From: Rhopalosiphum padi
Taxonomy: Eukaryota; Arthropoda; Insecta; Hemiptera; Aphididae
Reading direction: 5' to 3'
Length of the DNA stretch: 64,000 nt
NCBI RefSeq assembly: GCF_020882245.1
Contig: NC_083599.1
Span: forward strand, 6,510,001-6,574,000
Every line of letters begins with the position of its first letter. The stretch's first letter is position 1. The position numbers and the translations under genes are program-made. Below are positions 1-13,376 of this stretch, piece by piece. The notes beneath the pieces are model-generated. The model worked only from the letters and a program-made list of their open reading frames with translations, had not been told where the DNA came from and searched no databases.

Positions 1-1640
1 TTTATACGTTATTTATTGTCTAACTGTTAGACTCTAACAATATAATATATATAATATATAAATTATAGTATAATTATAATGTTTTATTTAGCACTAAGAC
101 TTTGTGATATTGTTACCATTATAAGTATAAAATATTTATTTATTATAATAATTATTACATTTCTAACAGAAAAAAAATATATGGAAATATACGTTGTGCG
201 TATGTTAATTTGTTGTCAGTTTTAGGTTTCTAAAAATAAGATTGAAATACCTTATATTGCCGGTGTGTTCATTTGTTAGTTACAGTACATAATTATGGCT
301 GTAGTTACGCATATAAATTTTACATCTAATTAAATATATTATGTAGTTTATTGTTTCATATTAAAATAGGTATGCCCAGAAACTATAAATTTAGAAAGCT
401 CATAGAATGAGCTTTACTAACTTGTTTATAGGTTATGTTGTATAGTGTTAGACGCCAGTATGCCACAATTATTATTTTATAATGAATAATAAAAAACTGC
501 ATTGTTGTATTAAGACATACATACGTTAAAATGATTCTTCTTTAATTAATATAAAACTTTAATAAGTAAAAATACTTAACAACATGTAAACATTATAATA
601 ATATTGCGATAATTTGATTTTTGTTTTATGTTTCTTGATAAAATAATATTTTATTTTACATATTAATGCCAGTTACGACTTTTACAATTATAGATAACAG
701 ATATATAAATATAAAATTAGATAAATAGCCTAGGTACGAATTTATCTTGAAGTATACGAAGCGTATACGGTATACGCGCATCATTTTAAGGAAAGATGCG
801 TTGGCTGCAAAGTCAGGTGCACTTGTCCATATTTAAAAAGTGACCTGAAATCGAGTGTTGCTGGGAACGAAGTTTTTTTTTAATATTATACATAAAATAT
901 AGCGATAAATATGATCCACGTAGTAAATAAAAAAGTAGATTAACTTTTTTAAATATTTATAAGTTAATATTTTTTATTATATTAACTTTAATGACGAGTT
1001 CAATTTATTATTTAGTAAAGTATATTAACTTCAAATTTAACGTCCTTGTGCTCACTTAAATTAACATGAGTTAAGTTTGAATTAGTCCACCTCTGTAGAT
1101 AGGAAATGAAAATGAACCGAAAATACATTGTGTAAATAATGTGAGTATGTAATATTCTCTATGGAAAATTAACAGCGAGCTGTATAGTGGTGGTTTGGAT
1201 TTAGGTTATGGACTTAGATATACTACATTTTACTTACATACGACTGCCGTTAGATCAATATCAATTTTATCGACTGACAGTTTAATTTTGTTTAGGACCG
1301 ACATGTTTGTTTTTATATTTTATTCTATTCGAAAATCCTAACGTATATTCTCTCGGAATCGGAAATGAAAATACTGTCGTGATGGATTTCACTATCAGCC
1401 TACGGTGCGTGCTCGAAACTGATTTTTATTACGGAGAAGGGTACGATCCATTTGCCTTAAACCTATCTAAATATGTGTTAAGGAATTTCAGGATATCCCA
1501 GGCGTATCCCTATTCCGGGATGGTATACAGCTGTATAGTACTGTAGCAGTAGACCTAACCGTACAACCCTTACTATTTCAAGATGTATTTTCTATTCGAA
1601 ATTAATGTATTCCTCGAAGATATGGAAACAAGTGCAAATT
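1..1640. other. AT-rich DNA, no gene seen
   Basis: No convincing exon. A 79-codon frame at 1307-1546 has no family match, though its GC is slightly above background and it sits just upstream of the candidate promoter at 1644. Confidence 0.5.
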
Positions 1641-1643
1641 ATT

Positions 1644-1710
1644 TATAAAGGCATCGAACATTGTTCACGGAACATCAGTGCGTTACGAAAGTTCCAAAAA
1701 CAGTGAGTAA
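1644..1710 (+). promoter_or_regulatory. Candidate core promoter with short 5' exon
   Basis: TATAAA at 1644-1649 is followed, with A+1 at 1677, by an arthropod-type initiator TCAGT (1675-1679). A short leader then meets two overlapping strong donors in GTGAGTAAGT (1703-1712). Order and spacing are those of an insect TATA/Inr promoter with a tiny noncoding first exon. No downstream coding exon on this strand was recognised. Confidence 0.35.
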
Positions 1711-1714
1711 GTAG

Positions 1715-4700
1715 TATTGTTTCCTTATGGTGTATTCATAACTCGATGAACATAATGTATCACCATACTTTCATCACGTTAAAGCTAAAAATGTATATTG
1801 GAAATAATTTAACTATAGATTTCAATTTTTAGAAAAAAAATTTGTTGTCGTATAATTTGTTTAAAAATGTTTGTTTTATATTGTTTATAGTTTTTTTTTT
1901 TTTTTTGTATAAGACCATCAAAATATAGTGAGTGATATTTTTAAAAATCAAGTTTAAACATACACTTTTACCCTCCATGCACTATCAATCGATCATCTAA
2001 ATATTTTAAATTTTGACAACTTAACCGATTATATATAATTATAATATATAATATATATTTGATATACCTTATGACACTAAAAGTAATATAAGAATAGAGC
2101 AAATATTTATTATTGAAAACTAATAATCGGCTACAGTTTAACTTTGTGTACTCAAGTCAATGATAAAGGACTTGAAAGATACGAGAGCTATGGTTAATGG
2201 AAAAATTGTAGCGATTAATATTAATCCATCAATATTTATAATTTGTAAAAATAATACAGTAAAATAAACACTAAACTATTTTTAAGGACTTTTATCTTTC
2301 GTATAAACAATTTCATAACTGGAAAACCTCACGTAGTTTAAATTGACCAACCTACTTTGTTATAGCGACTCAACATTTTCTCCAATATTTTGTGAGTTAA
2401 TTGCAAGAATTTGGGAGTGTACATTTCAGAATTTGTGAATTTTTCGTTTATAAGTAATAATATACAAAATTAGAATTAGTGGAACATTTTCGTGTAATCC
2501 TCCCCGCGTGTCTTTAAAATTTCAAAATATAAACCCAATAATGTGATATTTAGATTTACAAGATATTGAGAATCCATTTTTAAAATTTGTGACTCACTCT
2601 TTTCTAGTCAAATCTCATTATAATAATTGCAATTTGATATTTACTATTTTTTTTTTTTATTATTTTATGAACATCATACTTTATTTTGGCAAAATAGTCC
2701 TTGATTTTTCTGTTTGATTTAGCAAAAATTAAACTTTTTACACTTGGTTGATTAGAAAAATGCACCTGGTATGTGTGACAAAGTTGCAACAAATGTTGTA
2801 CACAACGGAACAAAAAAACCTAATGAGTATAGACATTGCTTGTAAATGTCTTATAACTACTGATTAATTCACCACAACTACAACACCAGTAAGTTATTAA
2901 TTATAAAGGTCGGTGAATATTGAAATACGAAATGAACTCGAGTGTTTCACGCTGTGACTTGATGTGACAATAAAAGATCGCGTCGATACAAGTAAAATTA
3001 TAATACATATTATGTGAGGTAGACATTTTGAGAACGTTGCGTAAAAAACATTCTGCGACTAGTTTGGGTTACACCTACTAAAAAGGCCCGCCCGCGACGC
3101 CGTTCAAATCTATCTAACCTTATAGAAATGACTGGCCTTGATGAAAAGAGTAGCTAAGTAGTTTGGTTCATAATGTCATAGTAACGCTCTCCGTCTTGCA
3201 TAAAAGTCAGAACAGCCTCCAGCTATAAGACATAACCATGTCGAAATAGTTAGTACGCTGTTGAAATAGTGCCAAAATTCAAAATGTTGTTTATAATGTG
3301 TAATAGCCTATACCAAGGGCAAGGGGATCACCAAATGGTGGCCCGTAAACAAATTGTATAGGTACGGCCCGCAGAAAAAGAGTAAATAACATATTATACT
3401 ACGACAATATTGTGTGTGTTATTATATATAGATGTGTACTTAGAATTTTGATAGCCCACGATAAATGTTCATGTTTAATATGATTTTGTGAATTAAAATT
3501 TCGTCCATACTACTTTGAACATTTATAATATTTTTAATATTATGAGAAAGTAGTAATCATAATATCATATACATTGACATTTCAAAAAAAAAAAAAATCT
3601 TATCTTACACAATTTTTAGTGATGAAGGTTTTTATTATTATAAAAAAGTTTCATCACCACAAAACACTTCTTATAAATTTCATAGAACATGTAAGCATTC
3701 GAAAGTATGACCTTAAAGTAAGATTAAAATTTCCAAAAAATCAGTAATTAAAGTAATTGATTATTTAAGAGGACACACCCGTATGTGTTATTGTATCCGT
3801 CTTACAAATGTAAAACATTAGCAACTACTATTTTGTGAGTGAAATAATTTAAAAGACTACAGTAATTACTAAGAAACAAAATGTTCACCACATAATAAGA
3901 GAACTTTGGCTGTGAAACATCGTTTTATTTTTTCGATATCGGAACTTAAAAAAAAGTTATTCAAGTTAAAAAATAATGGATTTTAGTGATATCAAGAAAT
4001 AAAAACAATTTTTCAAAGATAATGTTTTCAGCTATATTTTATATCAATTTGGAGTTTTAACTATCATTACAGCATGAGTAGTTCTATCCCACGCAAAACA
4101 ATTTTTGCTATGTTTTACATGTGCAATATAGAGACAACACATGCGTGTGTAGCGTCCTTTTAAGGGGAAAAAAATTGTAGTGGCGTTCTAATCACTCTGT
4201 GTAAAATGTAATAGTACTTTTTAAAAATTGTTATTTAAAACGTACATAACATAATATTATACATTTGTTTCATATAAAATGACATAATATAATAATAATT
4301 AGTAATTCTATTGTCTTAACATAGTCATAAATAAAAATTTAATAATTACTGTTTTTAGTATATTTTACACTTTATACTAATAATCTTTTTAAGAATTTTT
4401 AAATAATTGATATAGTTAATTTCTTTAAGTAATTTTCAAATAAGTTTTTATCTGTTTTTGCTTATTTTGAGTTTATTAATGAATACGCATATTATTATTA
4501 GATGAGTAAAATATAAGATGTTAACATTTAAAAAGTAACCTATGTAGCCGAATGAATGAATTGACAACTGAGGAGTAGGAAAAGGATTTAAATGCAAATT
4601 GCATTTATTCTGAATGTTTGAAAACATTGCTTTTAAAGCACAAAGTTCATTTCATACATCAAGGAATTAATGTAACTTTTATTTTGCATTTTTTTTGTTG

Positions 4701-5758
4701 ATATTTTAATGCATTTTTATGTTTCTAAGTAATTTTTATAAAAGAATGGGTACAATTTTATAAACATGTAGTTACAATTTTATTCAAATAAAATGAAATA
4801 TTATTTATTTTGTCTTGTCGTACTTCTATTTTTATTATTTGTTATGTTATGTTTTGTTACCTATAATATGGTTAGTCAAAAGAAATTATCGTTGACACGT
4901 GGAGACACTTAAGTATATATACATATATATACATACATGCAATTAGACAAATAAATAAGAATACAATTTTTTTTAATGTTAAAAATAATTTTAAGAGCAT
5001 TTTTAAAAAAAAATATCTGTTATGAGTACATTCAATCGTATTGTTCTTGTTTTTTAGAGCATTTAAATGTATTCCCTAATGATGAGTATTTTAGTGCTTA
5101 CTTTGTAATTTATAAGTATAGTTAAATTTGAAAATTATGTATATTAAAAATGAATATCGGTAAACCACATAATTAAAAATAAATAACGAATTAGTAATAA
5201 CCGTTGCACGTTAGTGTCTTGGATATACCGATGTTTTCGATGAATCTATTCAAACATCCTAATTTATTAATATAGCTACAATTTTAATTAGTTAATCTTC
5301 TAAGCTCGAATTTAATGTTTACATAACACATTTTCCTATAAATGGAAAAAACTTGGCTGGGTGAAAATTACGATAAATTATCTAAATTTAATTATTTACC
5401 TGCTGAGATTTTGCGTACAACTTTATTTTAAACGGAAATTTTCTGAGCGGAATACATTAAAATAGAAGTATTTTTCACCTGTTAATTTTAGACGTTATTA
5501 ATTACATGTAATGGCACTCCATAATTATTGTAAAATTCAACAAAACATTATGGTTAACGTTATATTATGTTAAAACGGCCACAGCAATAATACAAAAACC
5601 CTGCACATAACATTTGCGGTATGATGTTATATTTAAATTAATAAACGTATTAAAATATTAACGATAACTTAATGGCTGACTTGTAATAATATTATTACAG
5701 TAGATTTTTCGATCGCCGATAAGTATACAGAAACCAAAACCGCGGTCCTGGTGATATA
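1715..5758. other. AT-rich DNA, no gene seen
   Basis: Homopolymer runs and AT microsatellite-like tracts. A GC-richer patch near 3050-3370 includes the hAT-like end but no reading frame of interest. Confidence 0.5.
3315..3380 (+). mobile_element. Possible hAT-type end remnant
   Basis: CAAGGGGATCACCAAATGG followed by GGCCCG twice resembles the ends of hAT elements that begin CAGGGGTC-CCAA and carry GGCCCGC. No opposite end or target duplication was found. Confidence 0.3.
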
Positions 5759-5849
5759 ATCAGTCAAGCAAACATAATCATAATATTGCCGTATCGACAT
5801 TTATTGCGATTAATTTATATAGTGCTATTTACGCTATTCAATAATTCTG
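5759..5849 (+). promoter_or_regulatory. Candidate noncoding first exon with donor
   Basis: An ATCAGTC initiator-like motif near 5759 is followed by about 90 nt without ATG, ending at a consensus donor CTG|GTAAGT (5850). The upstream stretch is locally GC-richer (CCGCGGTCC near 5740). It may be the 5' UTR exon of a plus-strand gene; no partner exon was identified. Confidence 0.3.
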
Positions 5850-8800
5850 GTAAGTCAATAATAATTAAAATTTTCTCCCCTTCACAATCGTAAACTTTGC
5901 CAGTTAATAAAATTAATAACGGTAATTGATTCGGATTTTTTTTTTTGTCGTTTCTTTGTATGTAAACAGTTATGTTTGTCAGTCATTCTATCAAAATAGT
6001 CTGTTCCTAGACACGTTTCTTTTTGGACCACACACGAGTACTAGGAGAATGCCCGATCTGTGTTCGGATAAAAGCACTTGAATTTCAATAATAAAGGACA
6101 AATTACCACAATAACTAACAATAAATTATTTATGACGTTAATAAAAAAAAAAAAATCAACACTTTATTATACTAAAATTTTTAAATTTTAATATTTCTAA
6201 CTACGTTAGTATGCATTTGGAGATTCTGAGTTAATTTCTACAGGGCCATGCAAATAGTTTAAGTAGAAATTACTGCCTTATACACTCAACTATACCTATG
6301 TAAGATATTTTTTTTAAATTTATGTAAATAGGTAGGTACTTGTATATTATTTATTGTACAAAGAACATTTAATCTTACAATTTTTTTTTTTTTTAAGAAA
6401 CTTCCTTACTGAACATTTTTTTATTACCACAGTAAAAAATGTAATTTCGCTATGTAGTGAAAAATATATTACTAAGTATATAAGATTAGCCAAACTATAA
6501 TGTATCTGTATTTATATAATTTTACTTGAATGTTAGTAATTAATATAATAATAAATGTAGATCTATAGTCTAGAGCAGTGGTTCTCAGACTACATGGTGG
6601 TACGATCTTGGAATCATGATCTTTTCATTAACTATTAGTACTTCACAGTTTCATTATTTATAATTCTACAATCGACAACAGTTAAGCAGAGGTTTAATGG
6701 ATTTTTCTCGAAAAGTAATACAAACAAATCTAAAAAAATATCTTTGAACCATATTCAAGTTTTTTAATAAAACTCCTATATGTCTTCAGTTTGATTGAGA
6801 AAAATAGTATTATCAACCATTCAACTTTTTTGTACTTAAGTTATAATAATATAATTCAAAAAATAAATTAACATAATGTTAAAAGAAGTAAAAATTAAAC
6901 TAATATTAATTATGATATTAATTGTTTAGAATAACTGTTTACGTATTTCTTTTAATTGACCATATCTTTACCTTTATCCAAACCATTAATGATCCATTGA
7001 TTACTATAACATCATCTCTGTGGTTTTAACCCTAATAGTGAGATTCTATATTTTGATCAAAAAAACCTACGCTATTCAGTACTTACGAGTTACGGTAAAT
7101 ATTATGCCAAACACAATTTTTCGCTATTAAATACAATTGAATTATTATAAAATAACAATTTTACGCGAGTATTATGTTTCGGCTTAAAACAACATTTTGA
7201 TTTAATTTGTTTTCGTATTATATATATTTTTTTTTAAATTATTCAGTTATTATTTAATATTCATTTTTGTATTTATTTTAATACTGTGAACATAAAAATT
7301 TTAAGCGATTAGAATGCATTTTATATTTTATAATTTGTATTTGTGTACTATTTCTACAGAAATACTACATTTAGAACCAATTTTAACACTTTCAAAAATA
7401 TAAACGTATTATCATTTTCACTATATTATTTTTTTTTTTGTAATTTTCCAATTAATGCGAATATAATAAGCCAAATTGTTGTATATTTATATATAATATA
7501 TTATATAATAAATAATCATAAAGCAATGAACTTAGTGGCTAAAAATACAGTATTAATTTTCAGTAATAAAACTAAATAGCATAATTAAAAATAATGATAA
7601 TAATATTAAAACTATTATCAACAACATCGCGATGAGTGTTTCTTGAAATATATTATTTTCACACTATGTTATACATAAATTAAATTGATTTTATACGACA
7701 GTAGTCGTGAATAAAATCTATTATAATCATTTCACACAGCTGAAGTGCAATAATAGAAAAGTTCATTGATTTATAAATTACGCGTGACGTTAAACTAAGA
7801 TTTCTAAGAATAAATTATCAGTAGGAGCAAACTTAACATATTGAACAAACTTGGCTGAATCGATAATGTGTATTGTGCATTGAACAATGAATAATGAGTA
7901 TTGACAAATCTAGTGGATAAACGGCGTTAAGTGTAGGCAATTCTATTACACTCCAGTGCGCTAAACGAATGGTTGTCACTTTAAAGTTACCAGAAAACGA
8001 TATTTTGCAGTTTGTTTTTATTTTTACATGAGCATTTTACGGTTAATCGATGTTTAATATTAACACAGACACGTATTATGCAGGTCAGGTAAAATGTAAT
8101 ATTCAATATAATAAAGCTTTAAACTAAAGTATTACACTCATACGTATTTTGTAACTGTTGAATTTTAATTATTTTACTAATTTTTTTTTATGATTTAATT
8201 TTTTTTTAGATAGATTCGGTTGACATACCGATAATTCATTTTTCAACGGTGTTAATAGACATATTTAAACTAGAATGATAGTAATTCATATAATAATGAA
8301 TAAAAATAAAAAAAAATCAATAGAACTTGAAATGATACATATTTTGTACGTTAATATTGCGAACTCGAATGGTATATATTTCGTTAACATTAATAGTCTG
8401 GGAATAAATTATTAAATTACTATGTATTATTTTAATCGTTCAGTTATGTGGATTTCAATACTATATGCATCGTAGCAGAGCGACTTTCTTGAAATTTTCA
8501 TCCTCGTGTATATAAGTGTAGTAGACCGCTATTGAGAGGTGACCGTTATTAAAGTTTTCCTATTTATCTTGTTATACACAGTATTCGATAAAAACAATTT
8601 TGTGACGCGAGTTTTATACTATAGTGATATATGGTCTATATGGAGTTAAACGCATGTTATACTATTTAATTTTCAGCTTTAGGAAATAAACAGTTCTTAG
8701 TATTTGGTAGACAGCCAATTTTCACTTAAATGTTATTGAAATTATATATTTTTAATTAATTCTGTTGGCATAATATTCGACACACTTTTTTATATTATTA

Positions 8801-11800
8801 CCTTATGATAATATATCATCAAGCCGAGTGTGCAAATGTCAAAAAAATAAACGAAATATATAATACTCTTTACTGGTTTAATTTGTGATAAACAAAAGTA
8901 GAATACTATAATATAATCGCAAACATTAATAATTTTTGTGTGAAAACTCTATTTAGTATTTATGAACTACTGTAGTTAATCAAATAATAATTGTATTAAT
9001 AATATAGTTGTAGTCAAATTAACAAATTCGCGTTAGTGAAATATATTATAGAATTTTTAAAAGTTTAAAATTCTCTGCTTTCGATCTGTGTTTTCAATAA
9101 TTATTATCTGAATAATGTATCATTTTAAGATAGAAATAAAGAGTAAGATATAATATTTACGTATTTCGGAAAACCATTGACATTTTTTCAGTCCTTCGAT
9201 TACAAAGTACGCTTAATAATAGTAAGAAATTGAATTTATTTTTTTCCATTCAAAACTCTATTAACTTTATATACGATTTGTGTATATATATCCAAAAAGG
9301 TATTTTTCGTTATACTAAAAAGCTACCTAACACGTTTAAAAATATTGTATTTACATAATACACAATTTTTTCTCTATGAATACGTAATATGTAAATCCAT
9401 AAATTGTTCTGACTATACATTTTTATTATAATTTGTAAATAAATGATTATATTTTTCTTTATGGTTTTAGGAGGTTTTAATGATAATATTATTAGATCGT
9501 TTTATATAGGTCTAAGTATAGCTACACATATGTTAGTTATACAGTTGAGTTTTTTCTTTTATGAAATGGTCTGGAAAACGTTGTGTACAAGGAAATCATA
9601 AATATAAAAAACAAAAAAGTTTCTGAGTTGTTTCAATCTACGAATTGAACGATTTAATTTAACACCGATGATACTGAGAGGAGTCCGTCAAACTTCCAAA
9701 CGGTTTCAATAAAATTTTGAAATAATAAATAAAAAATGTGACGATTTTTCGGTTTGAGCTCATTATTTAGTAGGTCAATCCGAAATCGTTTTTAAAATAT
9801 ATTATTGATGTATTGTTGTTTTAACAAATATATAAAATCATACGCCTCAGTAACTAGACGTCTAATTCCCAGTGTCAGTTACACGGTTATGTTTTACTTT
9901 TGATGTTATATATGCATATATCAAGCTTACATCACTGCGATTAAAAATACAATTATTTGTGTTTTATAGAATAGATTGTGTTTGAGCAAAGTTAAGTAAT
10001 AATTGACAACATGTTTTTATACATAATATAGTACTTACGTGTCTAATTGATAAAAACAATTATGATTTTTTTATTTTATTTATTTCATGAAAGTACAACA
10101 ATTTAATCAATATTATACACAAGGTTGTTTTTTTAAATATTAGACCATTTTATTTTTAAACAATTTTTTAAAATTATTGTTATTCCAGATAGAAAATCGA
10201 TATTTCTCTACAAAATAATAGTTATTACATAACTAATACAACAAAGATTCCCATGATGGTCATGTTATTAGATTATTATACTTCAACTTTACCATATAAT
10301 TCTCTAAATTAAAATACTAAAGATTATTATTATGAAGCTTTGACCGAATAACTAAAAATATAATATTTAAAAATACAAAACATTTTTTACGATTTTTACG
10401 ATTCTGTTTTAACTTTGATAACATTGTAGGCGGTGTATTTACTATTACATTGTTAGACGGTTAATAATTAATTTAAAATGCTAAATATAATATATTTACA
10501 CGTTTTTATCTTTCTAAAAAAAAAAAAAAACATATTGCTCGTTAGGGAAACTTTCTCTATTTATTTTAAATTATTCTTAATTTGTAAATTTAGTTACTTA
10601 TTATTGTTATTGAATACATTAAATTTGTTTAAACCAGTTGTATAATAATAACTGCGTTAAGTGGAATCTGATTTATCTAAAATATGTTATATTATAAAAA
10701 ACATAATATTTCATTACACTACTTTATAAAAGTATTTTTATTCATATAAATAATATATAATATACATATTACACTTTTTTATTACAATATAATATATCAT
10801 TATTAAAACAAGTCACATACATATTCTACTTGTCGGAAATATCAATAGTATAAATTATGCAAAGGATTCTGACTTATATTTATAAACATTTAAAAACAAA
10901 TACAGCTGTATATTACACATAATTTATATGCCAAATGCAGAAACCTTAATAATAAAATATATGTAAATAAATGGTTAATATAATATAAGGATGGTCCTGC
11001 CCTCGAGGAGTTTACTGTTTAGTTAAATAGATTTAGAGTAAATTTGGCGTAATAAGATTTTATGATTACTTAAGACTAAAACACTCAATTGCAGAAACAA
11101 AACACAAAGATAATTCCAAAATCATCAAGTGTTTTTGAAACAATGTAATTGTTTTTATTCAATTGTGTTTACAAGTGGGTTTACCGAATTTATGATCTTT
11201 AATAATATTAATAACTTCAAATATAGTTGAAATAGAAATAATACTAATCATTTTTTATTAATGTTGATAACTTATGTTACAATGTTCACAAAATAGAGCT
11301 TAACCATATTTCTGTGTTATTTTTTGTAGACGTAGACAACTTTATTCAATTGAATTTAATCCATCATGTTTACAAATATAAATATTCTAGTCGTGTATTT
11401 TATTATACTAATAAAATAAAATTAATGTCGGATAAGTTACTTTTAAAAGGTAATTGTTACTTTACTTTTTATTTATAAATTAAAGTAATGACGACAGTTT
11501 AGTTTTTCGAATAAGATAGTAAGGAAATTACTTTACTTTTAGATTTCAAAAAAATAACTGCATTATTACCTTCACGTAACACAAAAATAACCAGCTCATG
11601 TGTATTTTTAAATATATTTAACAATCTACATAGGATAAGCAATACATCATGTAAAAATACTATGTAAGTAATAACTAAGTATAGTTAAAATATTATATCA
11701 ACAAAAATAAACAGTTGATGATATTATAAACATAGTATAACATAAAACAATTATTAATAATTTTATTATAATATAATATTTATGTAAATGCGTTTAAAAT

Positions 11801-12003
11801 CATGATAATACCAGTCTTCACTCTACCTGCTTGTAAGAAGCACTCTACGTATTTCGATAAAACTAAATTAAAAATTTAATTTTTTTTGTATTTTCGTGGT
11901 TCACACTATTGACAATTTTATTGTGACGAAACAAAATTAATATATTATATTTATTTGAATACCCAATACGTGAGTTATAAGCATTTACCTATTGCATTAA
12001 TTT
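5850..12003. other. AT-rich DNA, probably intronic or intergenic
   Basis: No exon recognised. A solitary hAT-like start (CAGTGGTTCTCAGAC) lies at about 6576, and a TATATAAG motif near 8511 is not followed by a clear initiator. Confidence 0.5.
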
Positions 12004-12424
12004 TTTTTTATTATTTTTAGAAGTAAGGCTTCAACATCACAGGTCATTAGCTTAGTGTAAATTACAGTTAGAAAAAAAAAGAAAAACTTAAAAATTGTAT
12101 TATATTGTATTGACTTAAAGACTACGGAAAAAGATTTGTACATTGTTAAAATTTGTTTATGATGTTAATTTTGGTTAAAAATGTAATGATTTTAGAGATG
12201 TTGTTTTTGTTGAGTGTTTCTTCCATACTTGGTAGTATTACTAGCTAGGTTGTTTCTTATGTCTCGGTACTTTGTGAAATCTAGGATGGTGTGTTGAACT
12301 GAAAGGTTGGCGTGGCATTTATCACAGGTTGGTGAAGGATTTTCGCTGATGAAAAAAGAGCGAGTTGCGAATGAGTGTCCGATTTTGCATCTTGTGATTT
12401 AAACTTCCTGTCATTTGTTTAGGT

Positions 12425-13053
12425 CAGTGTTTCCCAACCTTTTTTTACTCAACGCCCCTTTTAGATTTTAAAAATCTCATACCCCCCCACCCAAAAAAAA
12501 AAAATCAATTTTTTCAAAAGGTTAATGTTTTATTTTTTAATTAGCTATTTAATTAAAGAAAGAGTATAATTTAACATTTTAACGCTACAATTTAGTTAAT
12601 TTTAAAATGAAATACCTACCTAGTAGGAATACTAGGAATAAAAAAATAATTAAATTATTAAATTATATAATTAAAATAATAACACAAAAAATATTTATGT
12701 GACTAATGACTGCCCTGAGGTTGATAGTTTCCTGCTAACGAAATGATATCTGGCTCAATAGATGTCAGCATTAGTACGTTAAGTCCGATAAGACAATAAT
12801 AACGTCAAGTACACCTACCTAGTACCTAGATTCTATAGTCTGATAAGATAATTATTTTGATGTTATATAAGTGTCCATAAATATTATATCTACATAATTA
12901 TAGCTGTATATTAGATTTGGTATTTTAAATTAGTTTTTATTCTACGCAGTTATGCAAATGAAAGATGAGCGACCCCTTTAATGCCCTCTCTCGCCCCCTT
13001 CAATTTATAAAATGACCACAAGGGGGCGGCAGCGTTCATGTTGGGAATTACTG
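12425..13053. mobile_element. hAT-type MITE, 629 bp
   Basis: Terminal inverted repeats begin CAGTGTTTCCCAAC at the left and CAGTAATTCCCAAC at the right (12 of 14 match), flanked on both sides by the identical 8-bp duplication gtttaggt (12417-12424 and 13054-13061). CAGNG-type ends with 8-bp duplications are the hallmark of hAT transposons. No transposase frame is present, so it is non-autonomous. It lies inside the LINE remnant. Confidence 0.88.
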
Positions 13054-13161
13054 GTTTAGGTAGTAAGGTGGGATCCATTTCTTTGTATCTTTCTTCATTG
13101 CTTTAACTCTTTAAGTTTATTAGTGGGAGGAAAGGTATGACAATAATTTTGTCATTTAGAG

Positions 13162-13376
13162 CAGTGTTTCCCAACTTACTTTACTCGCGGAACCTTTGCA
13201 GGAGCTTGAACGTTTTGAGGAACCCCATATAATTTTTGGGGCTATTCTATGTTAGAATCATAATTTAAATCAAAAATATTATTAATTAATTTATATTTTT
13301 CCAAATTTCTCATGGAACCCTTAGCACCGGCTGACGGAACCCTTAGGTTCCGCGGAACACTAACTGGGAAACACTG
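13162..13376. mobile_element. hAT-type MITE, 215 bp
   Basis: Ends share CAGTGTTTCCCA in inverted orientation, and a GCGGAACC block also recurs inverted near both ends. The 8-bp duplication atttagag flanks it exactly (13154-13161 and 13377-13384). The left end resembles that of the neighbouring 629-bp element, suggesting mobilisation by the same transposase. No coding capacity. Confidence 0.9.

Noticed and set aside
6576..6600. CAGTGGTTCTCAGAC, a hAT-like terminal sequence
   Set aside because: No inverted partner and no 8-bp duplication found, so no element can be delimited.
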